A stretch of DNA of 64,000 bases from Amyelois transitella (taxonomy: Eukaryota; Arthropoda; Insecta; Lepidoptera; Pyralidae). Location: positions 4,680,001-4,744,000 of the forward strand of contig NC_083530.1 in assembly GCF_032362555.1 (NCBI RefSeq), read 5' to 3'. Every line of letters starts with the position of its first letter. Within the stretch, counting starts at the first letter, position 1. Positions 22,007-32,279 of this stretch are shown here, piece by piece. The notes under the pieces are model-generated. The model worked only from the letters and a program-made list of their open reading frames with translations, did not search any database and was not told the origin of the DNA. Both the position numbers and the translations under genes were made by a program.

Positions 22007-24814
22007 ATGGATATTAAGAAAACTAAATTTAGTACATTTTCTAGTTTTAATTGTCAATCTCTTAAGAGATCGATCGATTGCGTTAGGCGAGTATGTAAGC
22101 AATCTGATATTGTTAGCCTTCAGGAGACCTGGCTCCTACCCCATGATATTAACTTATTGGGCACTGTATGTGATGAGTTTGAGTACACGGGCAAATCTGC
22201 GGTAGATACTTCCGCGGGTTTGTTAGTGGGTAGACCGTACGGGGGGGTAGCCATATTATGGAGGAAGGGTTTATTTGACTCTGTGAATGTGTTGGAATGT
22301 GATAGCAATAGACTAGCCGCTATACGAGCCACTATGGGGAATCGTACGATTATTGTAATATCTGTATACATGCCAACGGATTCGATTGACAACCTACCTT
22401 TGTTTACGGAAGTTCTGGGAGAAATTAGTGCAATCGAGGATGCGAATAACGCTGAATGTATATATTTGTTAGGAGATTTTAATGCACATATATGTGAACT
22501 ATTTTATAGGGAGTTGTGTAGTTTTTCTGCTGACCGATCATGGATTTGTGCGGACGTGGAAAAACTGGGAATAGATTCAAATAGTTACACATTTGTGAGT
22601 CAGGTACATGGTTGTAAAAGATGGTTAGACCATTTTGTCGTGTCTCAATCTGCTTATCAATCAGTAGTAGATATACGCATAGAGGAAGGGGTATATATGT
22701 CGGACCATTTTCCCATTTTTATGACCTGTAATCTTGAGATAGTGAGGCAAAAGCTGATTAAGCATGACTTACCCTGTGGCAAAATAACATGGGGAGATAG
22801 AAAGGAGTCTGAAATTAGTACCTACCAACATGCTTGTAATGCGTCGCTTCGTGATATACAATTCCCGGAAGAGTTCGTGGAGTGTAGTTTTGGTTTTTGT
22901 AGTCAAGCCGATCATTGTAAGATTTTAGATAATCTATACGAAAAAATTGTATGTACGCTCGGGGATGCAGCCGCAAAAGCCAAAACTCCTACGCAGAATC
23001 AAATAAAGAGGGGTAAGGTTCTGTGTGGGTGGAATAAACACGTACAGGATGCTCATCATGAGGCCAGGCTCAAGTTTGAAGTATGGGTACAGCACAATAG
23101 ACCGACTTTAGGACCAGTTTATGAGCAAATGTGTGAAGCACGAAAGATTTTTAAAAGTAGATTGAATTGGTGTCAAAAAAACCAAGAAAAAATCAAAATG
23201 GATCTTTTAGCCTCACAAAGAGCTTCGAATAATTTTAGGGACTTCTGGAAGGCTACAGCTAGGTTAAACGTAGGGCCTGGCCGCCCGGCGAGTGTCGACG
23301 GCAAGAGCGATTCAGTCGAGATTGCCAGTATGTTTAGGGAGCATTTTAGAGTCTCGTCATCAGTTGGTCATGCTCTTAATATGTGTAAAAAGGAGTCTAT
23401 CCTTCAGTTACATTTTTCAGCTGCCGAAGTAAAACAGGCAATTGGGGGAATGAAAGGGGGTAAGTCGCCCGGCCATGATGGACTAAGTGTCGAACATCTG
23501 AGGCACGCAGGTGTACACCTGCCGAGAGTCCTGTCCATGTTCTTCTCGTTGTGCATAAGTCACTCTTATTTGCCACCTGACTTGATGAAGACAATTGTGG
23601 TGCCCATCGTGAAGAACAGGACAGGGGATATCTCTGATAAAAATAACTACCGGCCGATTTCCCTTGCAACTATAATTGCTAAGGTACTGGATGGTGTTCT
23701 TGACTCGCGATTGGAGCAATACTTAAACCTTCATGACGCGCAATTTGGGTTTAGACCGCACCTGTCAACGGAGAGTGCAATTACTGTGCTCAAGAATACT
23801 ATTCAATACTATACAAGTCGCAAAACACCGGTACATGGTTGTTTTCTGGATTTTTCCAGAGCCTTCGACCGAGTGTCGTATGAGGTACTGTGGAGGAAGC
23901 TAGAGGCCAGAAATGTGCCGGCTGAGATATGTAATATATTTAAGTTTTGGTACCAAAACCAAATAAATGTGGTAAAATGGTCCGACGGCATTTCAGATGC
24001 GTACAGGTTGGAGTGCGGGGTGAGACAGGGGGGCATTACATCTCCCAAGCTCTTCAACCTGTATGTAAATGATCTCATAGTGGGACTTAGCAGTATGAGG
24101 GTAGGCTGTAGTATAGACGGTGTCGTCATAAATAATATAAGCTATGCCGACGACATGGTGCTGTTGGGTCCGACTACGAAATCAATAAATGAGATGTTGA
24201 GGGTATGTGAAAGTTTCGCGGCCGAGCACGGGCTTGTTTACAATGTGGAAAAGTGTGTATGCATGGTCTTTGGGGTCGTTGGAAAGTGTCCCAGAAATAC
24301 ACCTCCTATGTTTCTATCTGGAAAGGAACTAAAAATAGTAAAAACTTTTAAGTATCTGGGCCATGTACTTGCCGACGACCTTAAAGATGATGACGACATA
24401 GAAAGGGAGCGGAGAGCGTTGGCGGTCAGAGGTAACATGCTGGCCCGGAGATTCGCCCGCTGTAGTGACCAGGTTAAAATAACCTTATTTAAAGCTTTTT
24501 GCCAGGGCTTCTACACGGGTGGTCTGTGGGTCCGCGGCACCAAAAGGTCGCTGGATGCTCTCCGTATCCAGTACAATAATATTTTTAGAATGTTATTGCG
24601 ACTCCCCAAGTTCTGTAGCGCCTCTGAAATGTTTGCTCAAACAAGAACAGACGGGTTTCACGCTGTTATTAGAAAAAAAATGGCGTCTTTGATAAGGAGG
24701 ATAAGGTCGAGTGGCAATACCATTCTAAGAACTGTGGCAGACAGATACGACTCGCCTATAATAAGGCATCTTGTGCGGGGTACCATGCCGGTGGCCCTAC
24801 ATGGTCAACTTTAA
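22007..24814 (+). CDS. LINE ORF2: endonuclease and reverse transcriptase (935 aa)
   Basis: ORF2 starts at the ATG at 22007, ten bases after the ORF1 stop at 21994-21996. The frame is open upstream of this ATG to 21944, so it overlaps ORF1. The endonuclease covers roughly residues 1-240, with SLQETW, SVYMPT, LLGDFNAH and SDHFPI as the expected catalytic blocks. The reverse transcriptase lies at about residues 470-760: MKGGKSPGHDG, NNYRPISL, FGFRPHLSTE, FLDFSRAFD, CGVRQGG and ISYADDMVLL carry the fingers, palm and catalytic aspartates. A C-terminal region of about 150 residues follows. No stop or frameshift interrupts it, so it appears able to encode a full enzyme. Confidence 0.93.
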   Translation: MDIKKTKFSTFSSFNCQSLKRSIDCVRRVCKQSDIVSLQETWLLPHDINLLGTVCDEFEYTGKSAVDTSAGLLVGRPYGGVAILWRKGLFDSVNVLECDSNRLAAIRATMGNRTIIVISVYMPTDSIDNLPLFTEVLGEISAIEDANNAECIYLLGDFNAHICELFYRELCSFSADRSWICADVEKLGIDSNSYTFVSQVHGCKRWLDHFVVSQSAYQSVVDIRIEEGVYMSDHFPIFMTCNLEIVRQKLIKHDLPCGKITWGDRKESEISTYQHACNASLRDIQFPEEFVECSFGFCSQADHCKILDNLYEKIVCTLGDAAAKAKTPTQNQIKRGKVLCGWNKHVQDAHHEARLKFEVWVQHNRPTLGPVYEQMCEARKIFKSRLNWCQKNQEKIKMDLLASQRASNNFRDFWKATARLNVGPGRPASVDGKSDSVEIASMFREHFRVSSSVGHALNMCKKESILQLHFSAAEVKQAIGGMKGGKSPGHDGLSVEHLRHAGVHLPRVLSMFFSLCISHSYLPPDLMKTIVVPIVKNRTGDISDKNNYRPISLATIIAKVLDGVLDSRLEQYLNLHDAQFGFRPHLSTESAITVLKNTIQYYTSRKTPVHGCFLDFSRAFDRVSYEVLWRKLEARNVPAEICNIFKFWYQNQINVVKWSDGISDAYRLECGVRQGGITSPKLFNLYVNDLIVGLSSMRVGCSIDGVVINNISYADDMVLLGPTTKSINEMLRVCESFAAEHGLVYNVEKCVCMVFGVVGKCPRNTPPMFLSGKELKIVKTFKYLGHVLADDLKDDDDIERERRALAVRGNMLARRFARCSDQVKITLFKAFCQGFYTGGLWVRGTKRSLDALRIQYNNIFRMLLRLPKFCSASEMFAQTRTDGFHAVIRKKMASLIRRIRSSGNTILRTVADRYDSPIIRHLVRGTMPVALHGQL

Positions 24815-25070
24815 AGATTCTAGTAGAATTAAGTACTAACCCTTTTATGTTATTTTATATTATTTTGCAGATTTATAATTTTATGTATTACTAACAAACT
24901 GGATCTTTGTAATCTGATATTAATAAATGAATTGAATTGAATTTAAGGCAATTGCCTAGCAAACTATCACTATTTGAATCTCAATTCTATCATTGAGTCA
25001 AACAGCTGAACGTGGCTTATCAGTCTTTTCAAGACTGTTGACTATGTCTACCCCGCTAGGTATATAAAGG

Positions 25071-26113
25071 GTATAGGATGCATAAATTACTTTTAACTAG
25101 GTTAGACCGCGGGTAAAAGGTAAAGTTGACAAAAGATAAGGCGTAGGATTTAAAGGTTATTATTTAGAAGAGCTCTCAACTTCAAGATTCTGGGTCTTAA
25201 CTACGGCGTTAAGGCAATCTGTACCTATCAATGAATGATCGACCTTTGACCTTAGATCTCGGATAGCATCTCACTTTCAACGAATACAGGATGATTCCAC
25301 ATGATTATTTGTGCATGAAAAAGACGGTGAAGCAGTTGAAAGTGCTAAAATAATTATATTTTTTTACATAAGTGGTAATCTACGACTCCTGCCCGACCTC
25401 AGCAATCTTTGCAGTTGTAGGGTTGTCTATATCACAACACCGGGAACCACACGGCACATCTCATTATGATTACCATTGTCAGCTGTGTCGTAACAGCTTT
25501 TTTGAAAGTAAAAAATCAAATATTTTTTCTGGAGGGGTATGTAGGCAGAGCATTTATATCATTCCATACATGTTACTTCATTTACTTTCATCATTCTCTT
25601 TATGCAAGTCCGAAATAATGTCATTTAATTAGTGAACATTCTGTGAATCGATTTGATCATTAAATTAGTCGTCACATTGTGTACGGTCGATCGTCGGCAA
25701 CCAGACTATTCATTACCAATGAGTTGTAGTGTACTATTGTTGGTGAATTATGTTGTTATTGAAGTCTGCATGCTTTACGAGTAGGTAATGTAATTGAGAG
25801 TGATATGAAAGCACATTTCCTATTCGACGTTCATTGCTATAATAATCATTTTAAGTCTAACGCAATGGTATGTTGTATTTGTAGAAGTTCCTAGTCCGAG
25901 ACGGTTTCGCTTCTGGATTTATACTGACGAGTCCAACTTCGAATCGACTAAGATTGTTATATATCTCCACACTAAATGATATAATCATTTATTTTTATGA
26001 ACCTTTTAATAAAAAACTTTAGATGTATAGTGTAGCCTTCCTACTTATTTTTTAATCATGGCAATACTTAATTGTCTTAAAAATATTTTTCTACTAGGTA
26101 ACCCTGTCACAAA
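25071..26113. other. Intergenic region upstream of DcpS
   Basis: It contains a minus-strand SINE-A head at 25432-25459 (GGAACCACACGGCA) and a possible SINE-C fragment at 25510-25620. The DcpS start is at 26114 and the promoter should lie in roughly 25850-26110. No TATA box or initiator stands out. Confidence 0.45.
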
Positions 26114-29100
26114 ATGTCCGACGCTGCACATCAAAACGATGTTTTAGAACCGCCTTCCTCGAAGAAAATTAAAATTGACCAGCAAAATGAGAACGGTGTC
26201 AGTGTAAAGCAGTTAGAATTGAAAGATTTTATTGCAGAGAAAGTTATAAAAAACAATACAAACACTAAAACAGTGTGCATTGAAGGAAAATTCCGTGATA
26301 AAACTGGCGTGGCTTTGGTGGTGTTAGAGAAAAATGCTTTTAAAGAGGAAGAATTGAATGACACGGGCTATTTTTGCCCAGAAACGGTACAGGAAACGTA
26401 TTTCCAAAACGATATTTATGGAAATTACGTTTGTTTTCCTAAATCTGCAGTAAACGGTAAGTAAACTTTTCATTAAAATGTTCACATGGTGATTTCCCTC
26501 TATTCATTCAGTCACTTTCGTAATCTTCAAGGTTGACAGCGTCTTGCTAAATTCATTAGTCACTAGAAATGAGAAAGGTTTTACGCCAAACGTGAGTTAC
26601 GATTATTTATTTATTAATTTCCCAGTCATCTTGAAATCGTCATACGTTTAGGTTAAAAAATACCTATAAATTACTTACATTACATACATTTTTATTTTTT
26701 CAACATATGGTTAAAAGATAGATAAACAGAAGTTTTATCCATTTTTCACCCAACTCTCTTTGCGACATCATCAACATAATCAGTTCTTTGTTCTAATTCT
26801 CTACAAAGTTATTAAAATCACATCTATTTGTTCTACTTATGTTTTAAATAACATGTACTTCAATTTTTTTATTCATCTTAAATACCTTCTCAAATATGTT
26901 TCAAATCTGATCATTATTATGTGACTAGCATAAATTAATGTTAAATTTGGTTTATATTCATAAAGCTCTTAAGTTAAATTAGTAGACATTAATTAGTTTT
27001 TGAGACATCTATATTATTTACTCCTTGCCAGTTGTCAAGGTTATTTTTATTCTATTGCCTAAAACAATTATTCCTCTAATTAGTGATCACCTACCTCATT
27101 ATGCATTAAAAATATGAAAATCAGTCAAAAGCAATTAATATTCAGATTTTTATAAGCCATAAGAAACATGCAATTTCAATCTGGTTTTTTACTGACAATT
27201 GTATGGGCTATTTCGTTTTTTTTTTATATAAGAGCAACTCCCAATGGCTTTGCCCATGTTTTATATTCTATGTATCTAAAAATTCATGAAGATTGATTCA
27301 ATGAAAAACAGACAACACAAATACACTTTCACATTCATAATTAATGAGTGAAATAGTTTTATCTATACTAATATTATAAAGCTGAAGAGTTTGTTTTGTT
27401 TGTTTGTTTAAACGCGCTAATCTCAGAAACTACTGAACCGATTTAAATAATTCTTTCACTGTTAGATAGTCTATTTATCGAGGAAGGCTATAGGCTACAT
27501 TTTATCCCGGATTTCCTACGGGAAACGTCAACAATGCAGGTGAAAGTTGAATGAGTCGGCCATCTGCGAGCTTTCCAACAAAGATATAGTAAAACAATGT
27601 ACTAAAGATGTGAAGTACTCATTTTTTGCCACAAAAAAGTCCGCGAGAGCATATATCTATCTCTTAAGGTTTACTTACAATAACCACTTTTATGTTCATT
27701 TTTTAAGATTATTTTTTCATTATAAACATAAGTTATTTTGAAACCAATTTTCTTTAATTCAGTATTAATCCTTATCCAAATAAATATGTTTATTACTTTC
27801 GGCTTTTCATGTAGGCTAAAATTGCCATTTACAGTATATAAATCAGATGAATAGGTTTTGAGATATAGTCCTTATAAGCAATTTGCAGCGAAACATTTAA
27901 TACGGCGAACCAGCGTTCTTTCTAATACGCGTGACCGCCTGAGGAGGATGTTTGCAAAAATAAATATGATGCCCAAAATAACTATTCCACGCGGACGAAG
28001 TCGCGGGCACAGCTAGTTTTCAATATAAAGTAGAATGTATCATAATGTAAAATCATACCATGGATATAGATTATTCTTATTAATTCTGTGCTATTTTCCA
28101 GGCGTGAAAACCACTATAATCTACCCGGCCACAGAGAAGCACATAGTTAAGTACAGCCAACAGGAGGTACATATAGTTGTAGAAACTCCGGAGCTATACG
28201 AGAAACTGACACTGCCGCATATTGAGAAAGAGCAGTTTAATTTACAGGTTGGAACTTGTTTCAATGTGTTTTAGATTAGCCAAGAAAAAAATATTAATAT
28301 TATTTTTTTGCACCCACTAAAAACGTTCTGCATGACACAATGGTTGACGTAGATAATCTGTCCCTTTTATCCTGTCTGTGATTTAATTTCAGGTTCCAAT
28401 TACAACTTTAATGAGCCTTTTTAGTAAAAAAAATATTTTTACACTCTATTTTTACAATTCTTTGTTAGATCTAAATTTGTAAATTGATGTCTGGTGAAAA
28501 TGCTGCAGTGTAGTTTGTTCTGTCGCTTTTTCGACACTTCCATTTTGGAATAGGTAGTAGATACAAGTATACCATAGTTGATGTCTTGAAACTAACAACA
28601 ATGTATTGTTTTTTTTGAAAATAAATCTATTCTATTTGATATTTTCAGTGGGTTTACAACATTCTAGAGGGCAAAACAGAGCAAGACCGGATAGTTCACA
28701 ACAACCCGTGTGAGCAGGACGGCTTCGTACTCCTGCCTGATCTCAAGTGGGACGGGGTCACCAAGGAGACATTGTACCTGCTAGCGATTGTACGTAGAAG
28801 GGGCATCAAGTCACTAAGGGATTTGAACGCAAGCCACCTACCTTTGTTGAAGAGAGTGAGGGACGAAGGGAAGGTGGGTTTAACATATATATGTATAGTC
28901 ACACTTATATCTCTTGCAGGGTAGACAGAGCCAACAGTATCACAAAGACTGAGGATGATGATAATGTAATTGTAGACCTAAGTCTGCACAGTCAAGGTGA
29001 AAGTGAAATTTCTGTATATAACTATTGAAGTAGCTCATGTGCTACTGGGCTACACTGCTAATAATTTGTAGACTCTTATTTATTTTGTAGACATTATTTT

Positions 29101-29521
29101 AAATTTGAGGCATAATGTAAGATGACCAAACATAAAACGAACTTTACTTCTGTTAATGTTATTAATCTTTATTATTATGTAGACTTAACCAAAATATTTT
29201 AATTTCCAGAAAAAGATCCTAGAAAAGTACAACTTGCCAGAGAGTCAGCTACGCATTTACTTCCACTACCAGCCTTCGTTCTACCATCTACATATACATT
29301 TTACATACCTGAGACACGAAGCACCTGGAATCTATGCAGAGAAAGCACACTTACTCAGCACTGTTATTAACAACATCGAAATGATGAACAATTACTACCA
29401 AAAGGCATCGTTACCATTCACCATCAAACAGATGGACAATATCTTTAAAGTCTATGAAACCAACGGTTGTGTACAAAGAATTGATTCAAATATTGAGAAC
29501 ACCGAATTAATTGATAAGTAA
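26114..29521 (+). CDS. DCPS: Scavenger mRNA-decapping enzyme DcpS (m7GpppX diphosphatase), 4 exons
   Basis: Exons 26114-26456, 28102-28247, 28649-28873 and 29210-29521 join in frame to 341 residues, close to the 337 of human DcpS. The enzyme hydrolyses the m7GpppN cap left after 3'-to-5' mRNA decay. The N-terminal part has a basic KKIKI stretch, then ELKDFIAEKVI and FRDKTGVALVVLEK as in the dimer-swapped domain. The middle exon gives the cap-binding region (IIYPATEKHI, then KWDG and YLLAI-RR). The C-terminal exon has the histidine-triad motif in PSFYHLHIHFTYLRHEAPG at about residues 261-279, with HLHIH at 264-268. The ATG at 26114 follows ACAAA and is the first in frame. The large first intron holds a Helitron (27362-28016). 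The stop is 39 bases before the next gene. Confidence 0.95.
27362..28016 (+). mobile_element. Non-autonomous Helitron in DcpS intron 1
   Basis: Begins TCTATACTAATATTATAAAGC after an A and ends CGCGGACGAAGTCGCGGGCA-CAGCTAG before a T, as expected for Helitrons inserting between A and T. It has no open frame of note. It is nearly identical to 42294-43069, lacking about 20 bases (ACGCGAACGCTGCGCAAACC region) and about 90 bases near its 3' end. It ends about 85 bases before the acceptor of DcpS exon 2. Confidence 0.85.
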
Positions 29522-29560
29522 ATTGTTTTGAGGTTATTGTAGTCTATGAAGTAAGCGAAA

Positions 29561-30802
29561 ATGTTGATCCAAAGTATTTTTATGGAACTCCGTTCGAGAT
29601 TGAGAAGTTGCAATGTCTTTATCACGACCGGAGTGGATTTTAGCAAGAATTGTAACTTGAAAATTAGTATACAATCGAATTGTATAGTGCTCAATTATTA
29701 TGATGATGGAAAATTGAAGAGGCGAGATAGTCTCTCGTCTATAGAAAGCCTCTCAGATTGTTCTGAAGACGATTCTGATGTAATGTGCGTTATACCAATT
29801 GAAGAATTCTGTCACATAATACCTAATTCGATGTCATGTCTCAAATTTGAAAAGAATACCATATCATTTAGAATTTTAACTGAACCAAGAACTGGTGGCA
29901 ATTTCTATAAAGAAATTCTAAACTCTGACACGAATGAGAGTTCAAACAAAAAAAGTGAACTAATAATAAATGTAAAAGTTGATGATGAAATCAAAATTGT
30001 TTGTTCGAATTGTTCAAATACTATTTCAAAAAATTTGGTGAAATTTGAAAGGATTTTAGAGTTGCCAACAACCAATTTGGATATGAGCGAGTGGTTTTGC
30101 CACGGGCATGGTCATGATCACGATACAAAATTTGAACCCACATTGAAATCCAATAAAGATGATTTTCTTTACAGACTTACATTTTTCGTGATCAATAACT
30201 CTGTTTTATCCGAAAAAACTAATAAATTTAATGCCAAAAGGGATATCTATCATTGCAATAGATGTTTAGCTTGGCTTGGACTAAAAGAAAAAGGCAATGT
30301 TAAGTTATTCAACTCTGAAGTTAAAATGACTAAAGATGACTTTGAGAAATCAGTTTTCTCTCACAAAAATACATTGGGTGATATACAGACAGATGATTTT
30401 ATATTTACAATAGAGAAATTAACACAAGAATTTAACCTAGGTTTTCAGTATGTGGTAATGTGTAAAATAATACTTGAATGCACGGTAGCCACGAATAAGA
30501 AGCAATATTTGTTGATTTGGGTAATGGATAAAGAGTTGCAAGTGCTGAAAAATTCTGGGGAACACATTGATAGTGAGAAGATAAAGCTACAATCCAGTTT
30601 CCTTACAAAGATTTTGTATAAAATTGAGTTTTCGTTGAACGATGAAGTGGAATCGTGGCTTGCGGACCCAGCAGTGGTTTCTACCGACGTGTCCAAGGGA
30701 ATGTTTTGTCGTGGTGTCGAACATTTGCAAAAAATGTCGTTGAAAGTGCCAGAGATGTTCAGGAACACAAATGGTTACTGTGTGAGCTATTTGAAAGTTT
30801 AA
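29561..30802 (+). CDS. UBE3D: UBE3D-type E3 ubiquitin ligase (HECT-like, H10BH), single exon
   Basis: This intronless frame of 413 residues matches the E3D family by its start (ELRSRLRSCNVFI) and two cysteine pairs (VCSNC at 148-151 and HCNRC at 232-235). Further family marks are the LPTTNLDMSEWFCHGHGHDHD block near 168-188, YLLIWVMD, and the C-terminal region around 360-400 (VESWLADP). The family binds UBE2C and related E2 enzymes and self-ubiquitinates; the putative zinc-binding cysteines are conserved here. The family lacks a classical HECT cysteine motif. Translation may start at 29561 or at the second Met, 29582 (MELRSRL). The start lies 39 bases after the DcpS stop on the same strand, and a poly(A) signal overlaps its own stop. 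No intron is visible. Confidence 0.88.
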   Translation: MLIQSIFMELRSRLRSCNVFITTGVDFSKNCNLKISIQSNCIVLNYYDDGKLKRRDSLSSIESLSDCSEDDSDVMCVIPIEEFCHIIPNSMSCLKFEKNTISFRILTEPRTGGNFYKEILNSDTNESSNKKSELIINVKVDDEIKIVCSNCSNTISKNLVKFERILELPTTNLDMSEWFCHGHGHDHDTKFEPTLKSNKDDFLYRLTFFVINNSVLSEKTNKFNAKRDIYHCNRCLAWLGLKEKGNVKLFNSEVKMTKDDFEKSVFSHKNTLGDIQTDDFIFTIEKLTQEFNLGFQYVVMCKIILECTVATNKKQYLLIWVMDKELQVLKNSGEHIDSEKIKLQSSFLTKILYKIEFSLNDEVESWLADPAVVSTDVSKGMFCRGVEHLQKMSLKVPEMFRNTNGYCVSYLKV

Positions 30803-30862
30803 ATAAATAATTATATAGCAATTGATTTGTTGTTTTATAACCAGTACGCTTTATGAAAATAA
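30802..30862 (+). terminator. Poly(A) signals of UBE3D
   Basis: AATAAA begins inside the stop codon region (TTTAAATAAATAA at 30798-30810), and a second AAAATAAAA occurs at 30856-30862. No such hexamer is seen between the DcpS stop (29521) and the UBE3D start. Confidence 0.5.
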
Positions 30863-30881
30863 AATTATATCACATATTAGC

Positions 30882-31102
30882 TGTCCCGGCAAACATTGTT
30901 TTGCCTTATAAATAATTTCTAGTTAAAAAAAATGTTAAGGGTGGATAACCCTTATCACTAAGGGGTATGAAACATAGATGTGTGCAGATTCTCAGACCTG
31001 CTCAATATGCTCACAAAATTTCATGAGAATCGGTCAAGCCGTACAGAGGAGTACGGGGACGAACATTGTGACACGAGAATTTTATATATAAGATGAAAAA
31101 TT
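30882..31102 (+). repeat. Interspersed repeat F, copy 1 (copy 2 at 45000-45183, minus)
   Basis: Starts AGCTGTCCCGGCAAACATTG and carries CCCTTATCACTAAGGGGTATGA, CAAAATTTCATGAGAATCGG and GAGTACGGGGACGAACATTG before ending near TATATATAAGAT. The copy at 45000-45183 contains the same blocks in reverse orientation. The class is uncertain; the CAAACATTGTTTTGCC start and AT-rich end resemble lepidopteran non-autonomous elements. Confidence 0.65.
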
Positions 31103-32049
31103 ACATCAAATGTCTCGATACGATACAAGGTATTGCGCGGGACTTCGCTCACATGACTTCGCCCAGAAAAAGCCTGATACCTCTTGTATACACTTACATT
31201 AACTTCTCTCCTGAAGGATTTATTTGTACCAAAAGGCAAATTCAGGCCAATAGTTCTTGAGTTATTTATTACAAACAAAATTAAAATACCTCCTTAAAAT
31301 ATTAGCTAGCATGGAGGGCGTTCGCAGAGACTTTAGTGGATTAATCCTCGACGCAAAAACGGAGAGTGCACTTAACACACATTGTGTGACAGTTATTGCT
31401 TTACAAAACAGTTTTGTGTATTTTATAAAAATCTATTCATGTCTTTAGAATGAAAAACAGAATTTAAAAAAATATATATTATTGTTTATTTACAAAAAGG
31501 AAATAACCATATCTTTCACTTCAATACTGACGGCCATACCTATAAAATGTATAATTATTATAAACATGACTGATACCACAGCCTTCAAGAGAAAATAACA
31601 AAAAATATTAAATACATGTTTAATTGGATTATTACTTGAAAATACAATAAATGCAAGTTTTTTTACATGAGGCACATGATGGTTATCTTACTGTGTCTTT
31701 ATGATAGCAAAGAGGTTTGAAACAGGTCATGATACTTTGTCACTTAGTATATAATATTTAATAAAAGATTAATTTATCAATGCTTCATTCAACTGGCAGT
31801 TGTGACTTATGAAAAAAAATCTAATGCATAATTTTCATTTGGTAGAAACACTATATGAAAGTTAGCACATTAAAATATAATACATATAATTTTAAAACTA
31901 ATCTGCAGTCACCACCATTCCTCTTAGATGTGAGATCCCACTCATGACAATTGAATAGTTGAAGTACCAGCAGAGTAGAAATAGTATTGCGAATACAATC
32001 TCTGTATTTAATTGTTAAGAAAAATTCTGTTGAAAAACATAAAGGACAA

Positions 32050-32228
32050 ATCATACAGATCAAGCAAGCCCTAAAAATAAGTTTTTAGACTTGTGTTTTG
32101 AGATACTAATTCAATTGTATATTTGTATATTTTATAATAAAATATAAATGCTTAAATATATATAAATATCTGAGAACCAGGTCAATCAGAAATAGTTCAT
32201 TTTCCATCATGACCTAACTCAGGTTTAA
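32050..32228 (-). repeat. Worn SINE-B copy
   Basis: The minus strand retains the order CCTGAGTTAGGTCATGAT, ATAAGCATTTATATTTTATT-like and AATTAGTATCTCAAAACACA blocks seen in the well-kept copy at 18006-18235. The tRNA head is broken by the adjacent hairpin. Confidence 0.55.
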
Positions 32229-32230
32229 AC

Positions 32231-32279
32231 TCTTGCTTATGAACTAAAAGGTCCCAGACCTTTTAGTTCATAAGCAAGA
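32231..32279. repeat. Perfect 23-bp hairpin with 3-base loop
   Basis: Arms 32231-32253 and 32257-32279 are exact reverse complements (TCTTGCTTATGAACTAAAAG...). It lies where the SINE-B head should start, so the second arm looks like a templated inverted copy of the first. Confidence 0.9.

Larger units (their letters stand above)
20551..24942 (+). mobile_element. Intact non-LTR retrotransposon (LINE), jockey superfamily
   Basis: About 4.4 kb with two long open frames in the usual ORF1-ORF2 order. It has a very short 5' leader (about 15 bases before the ORF1 ATG) and a 3' end of AATAAATGAATTGAATTGAA, a GAATT microsatellite tail. ORF2 has an apurinic-type endonuclease and a reverse transcriptase with a YADD motif, and no RNase H domain or zinc knuckle was seen. 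These traits fit the CR1/Daphne side of the jockey superfamily, but the clade was not determined. No target-site duplication could be defined with confidence. Both frames are open, which suggests a recent insertion. Confidence 0.85.
20437..25070 (+). repeat. SINE-A copy split into two halves by a LINE
   Basis: The 5' half (20437-20549) reads GTGCCGTGTGGTTCCCGGCA through GTTGTCGTAAAAGGCGACTA to TTTGGTATTCCT. The 3' half resumes at 24943-25070 with AAGGCAATTGCCTAGCAAAC, TTTGAATCTCAATTCTATCA and CTACCCCGCTAGGTATATAA. The break falls inside the GATTCTT-TTTTAGGCGATGGGC region of the family. Together they make one full-length SINE-A, which must be older than the LINE between them. Confidence 0.85.

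Noticed and set aside
23397-24438. Minus-strand frames of 66-106 codons in the LINE
   Set aside because: They are antisense to the reverse transcriptase and have no features of their own.
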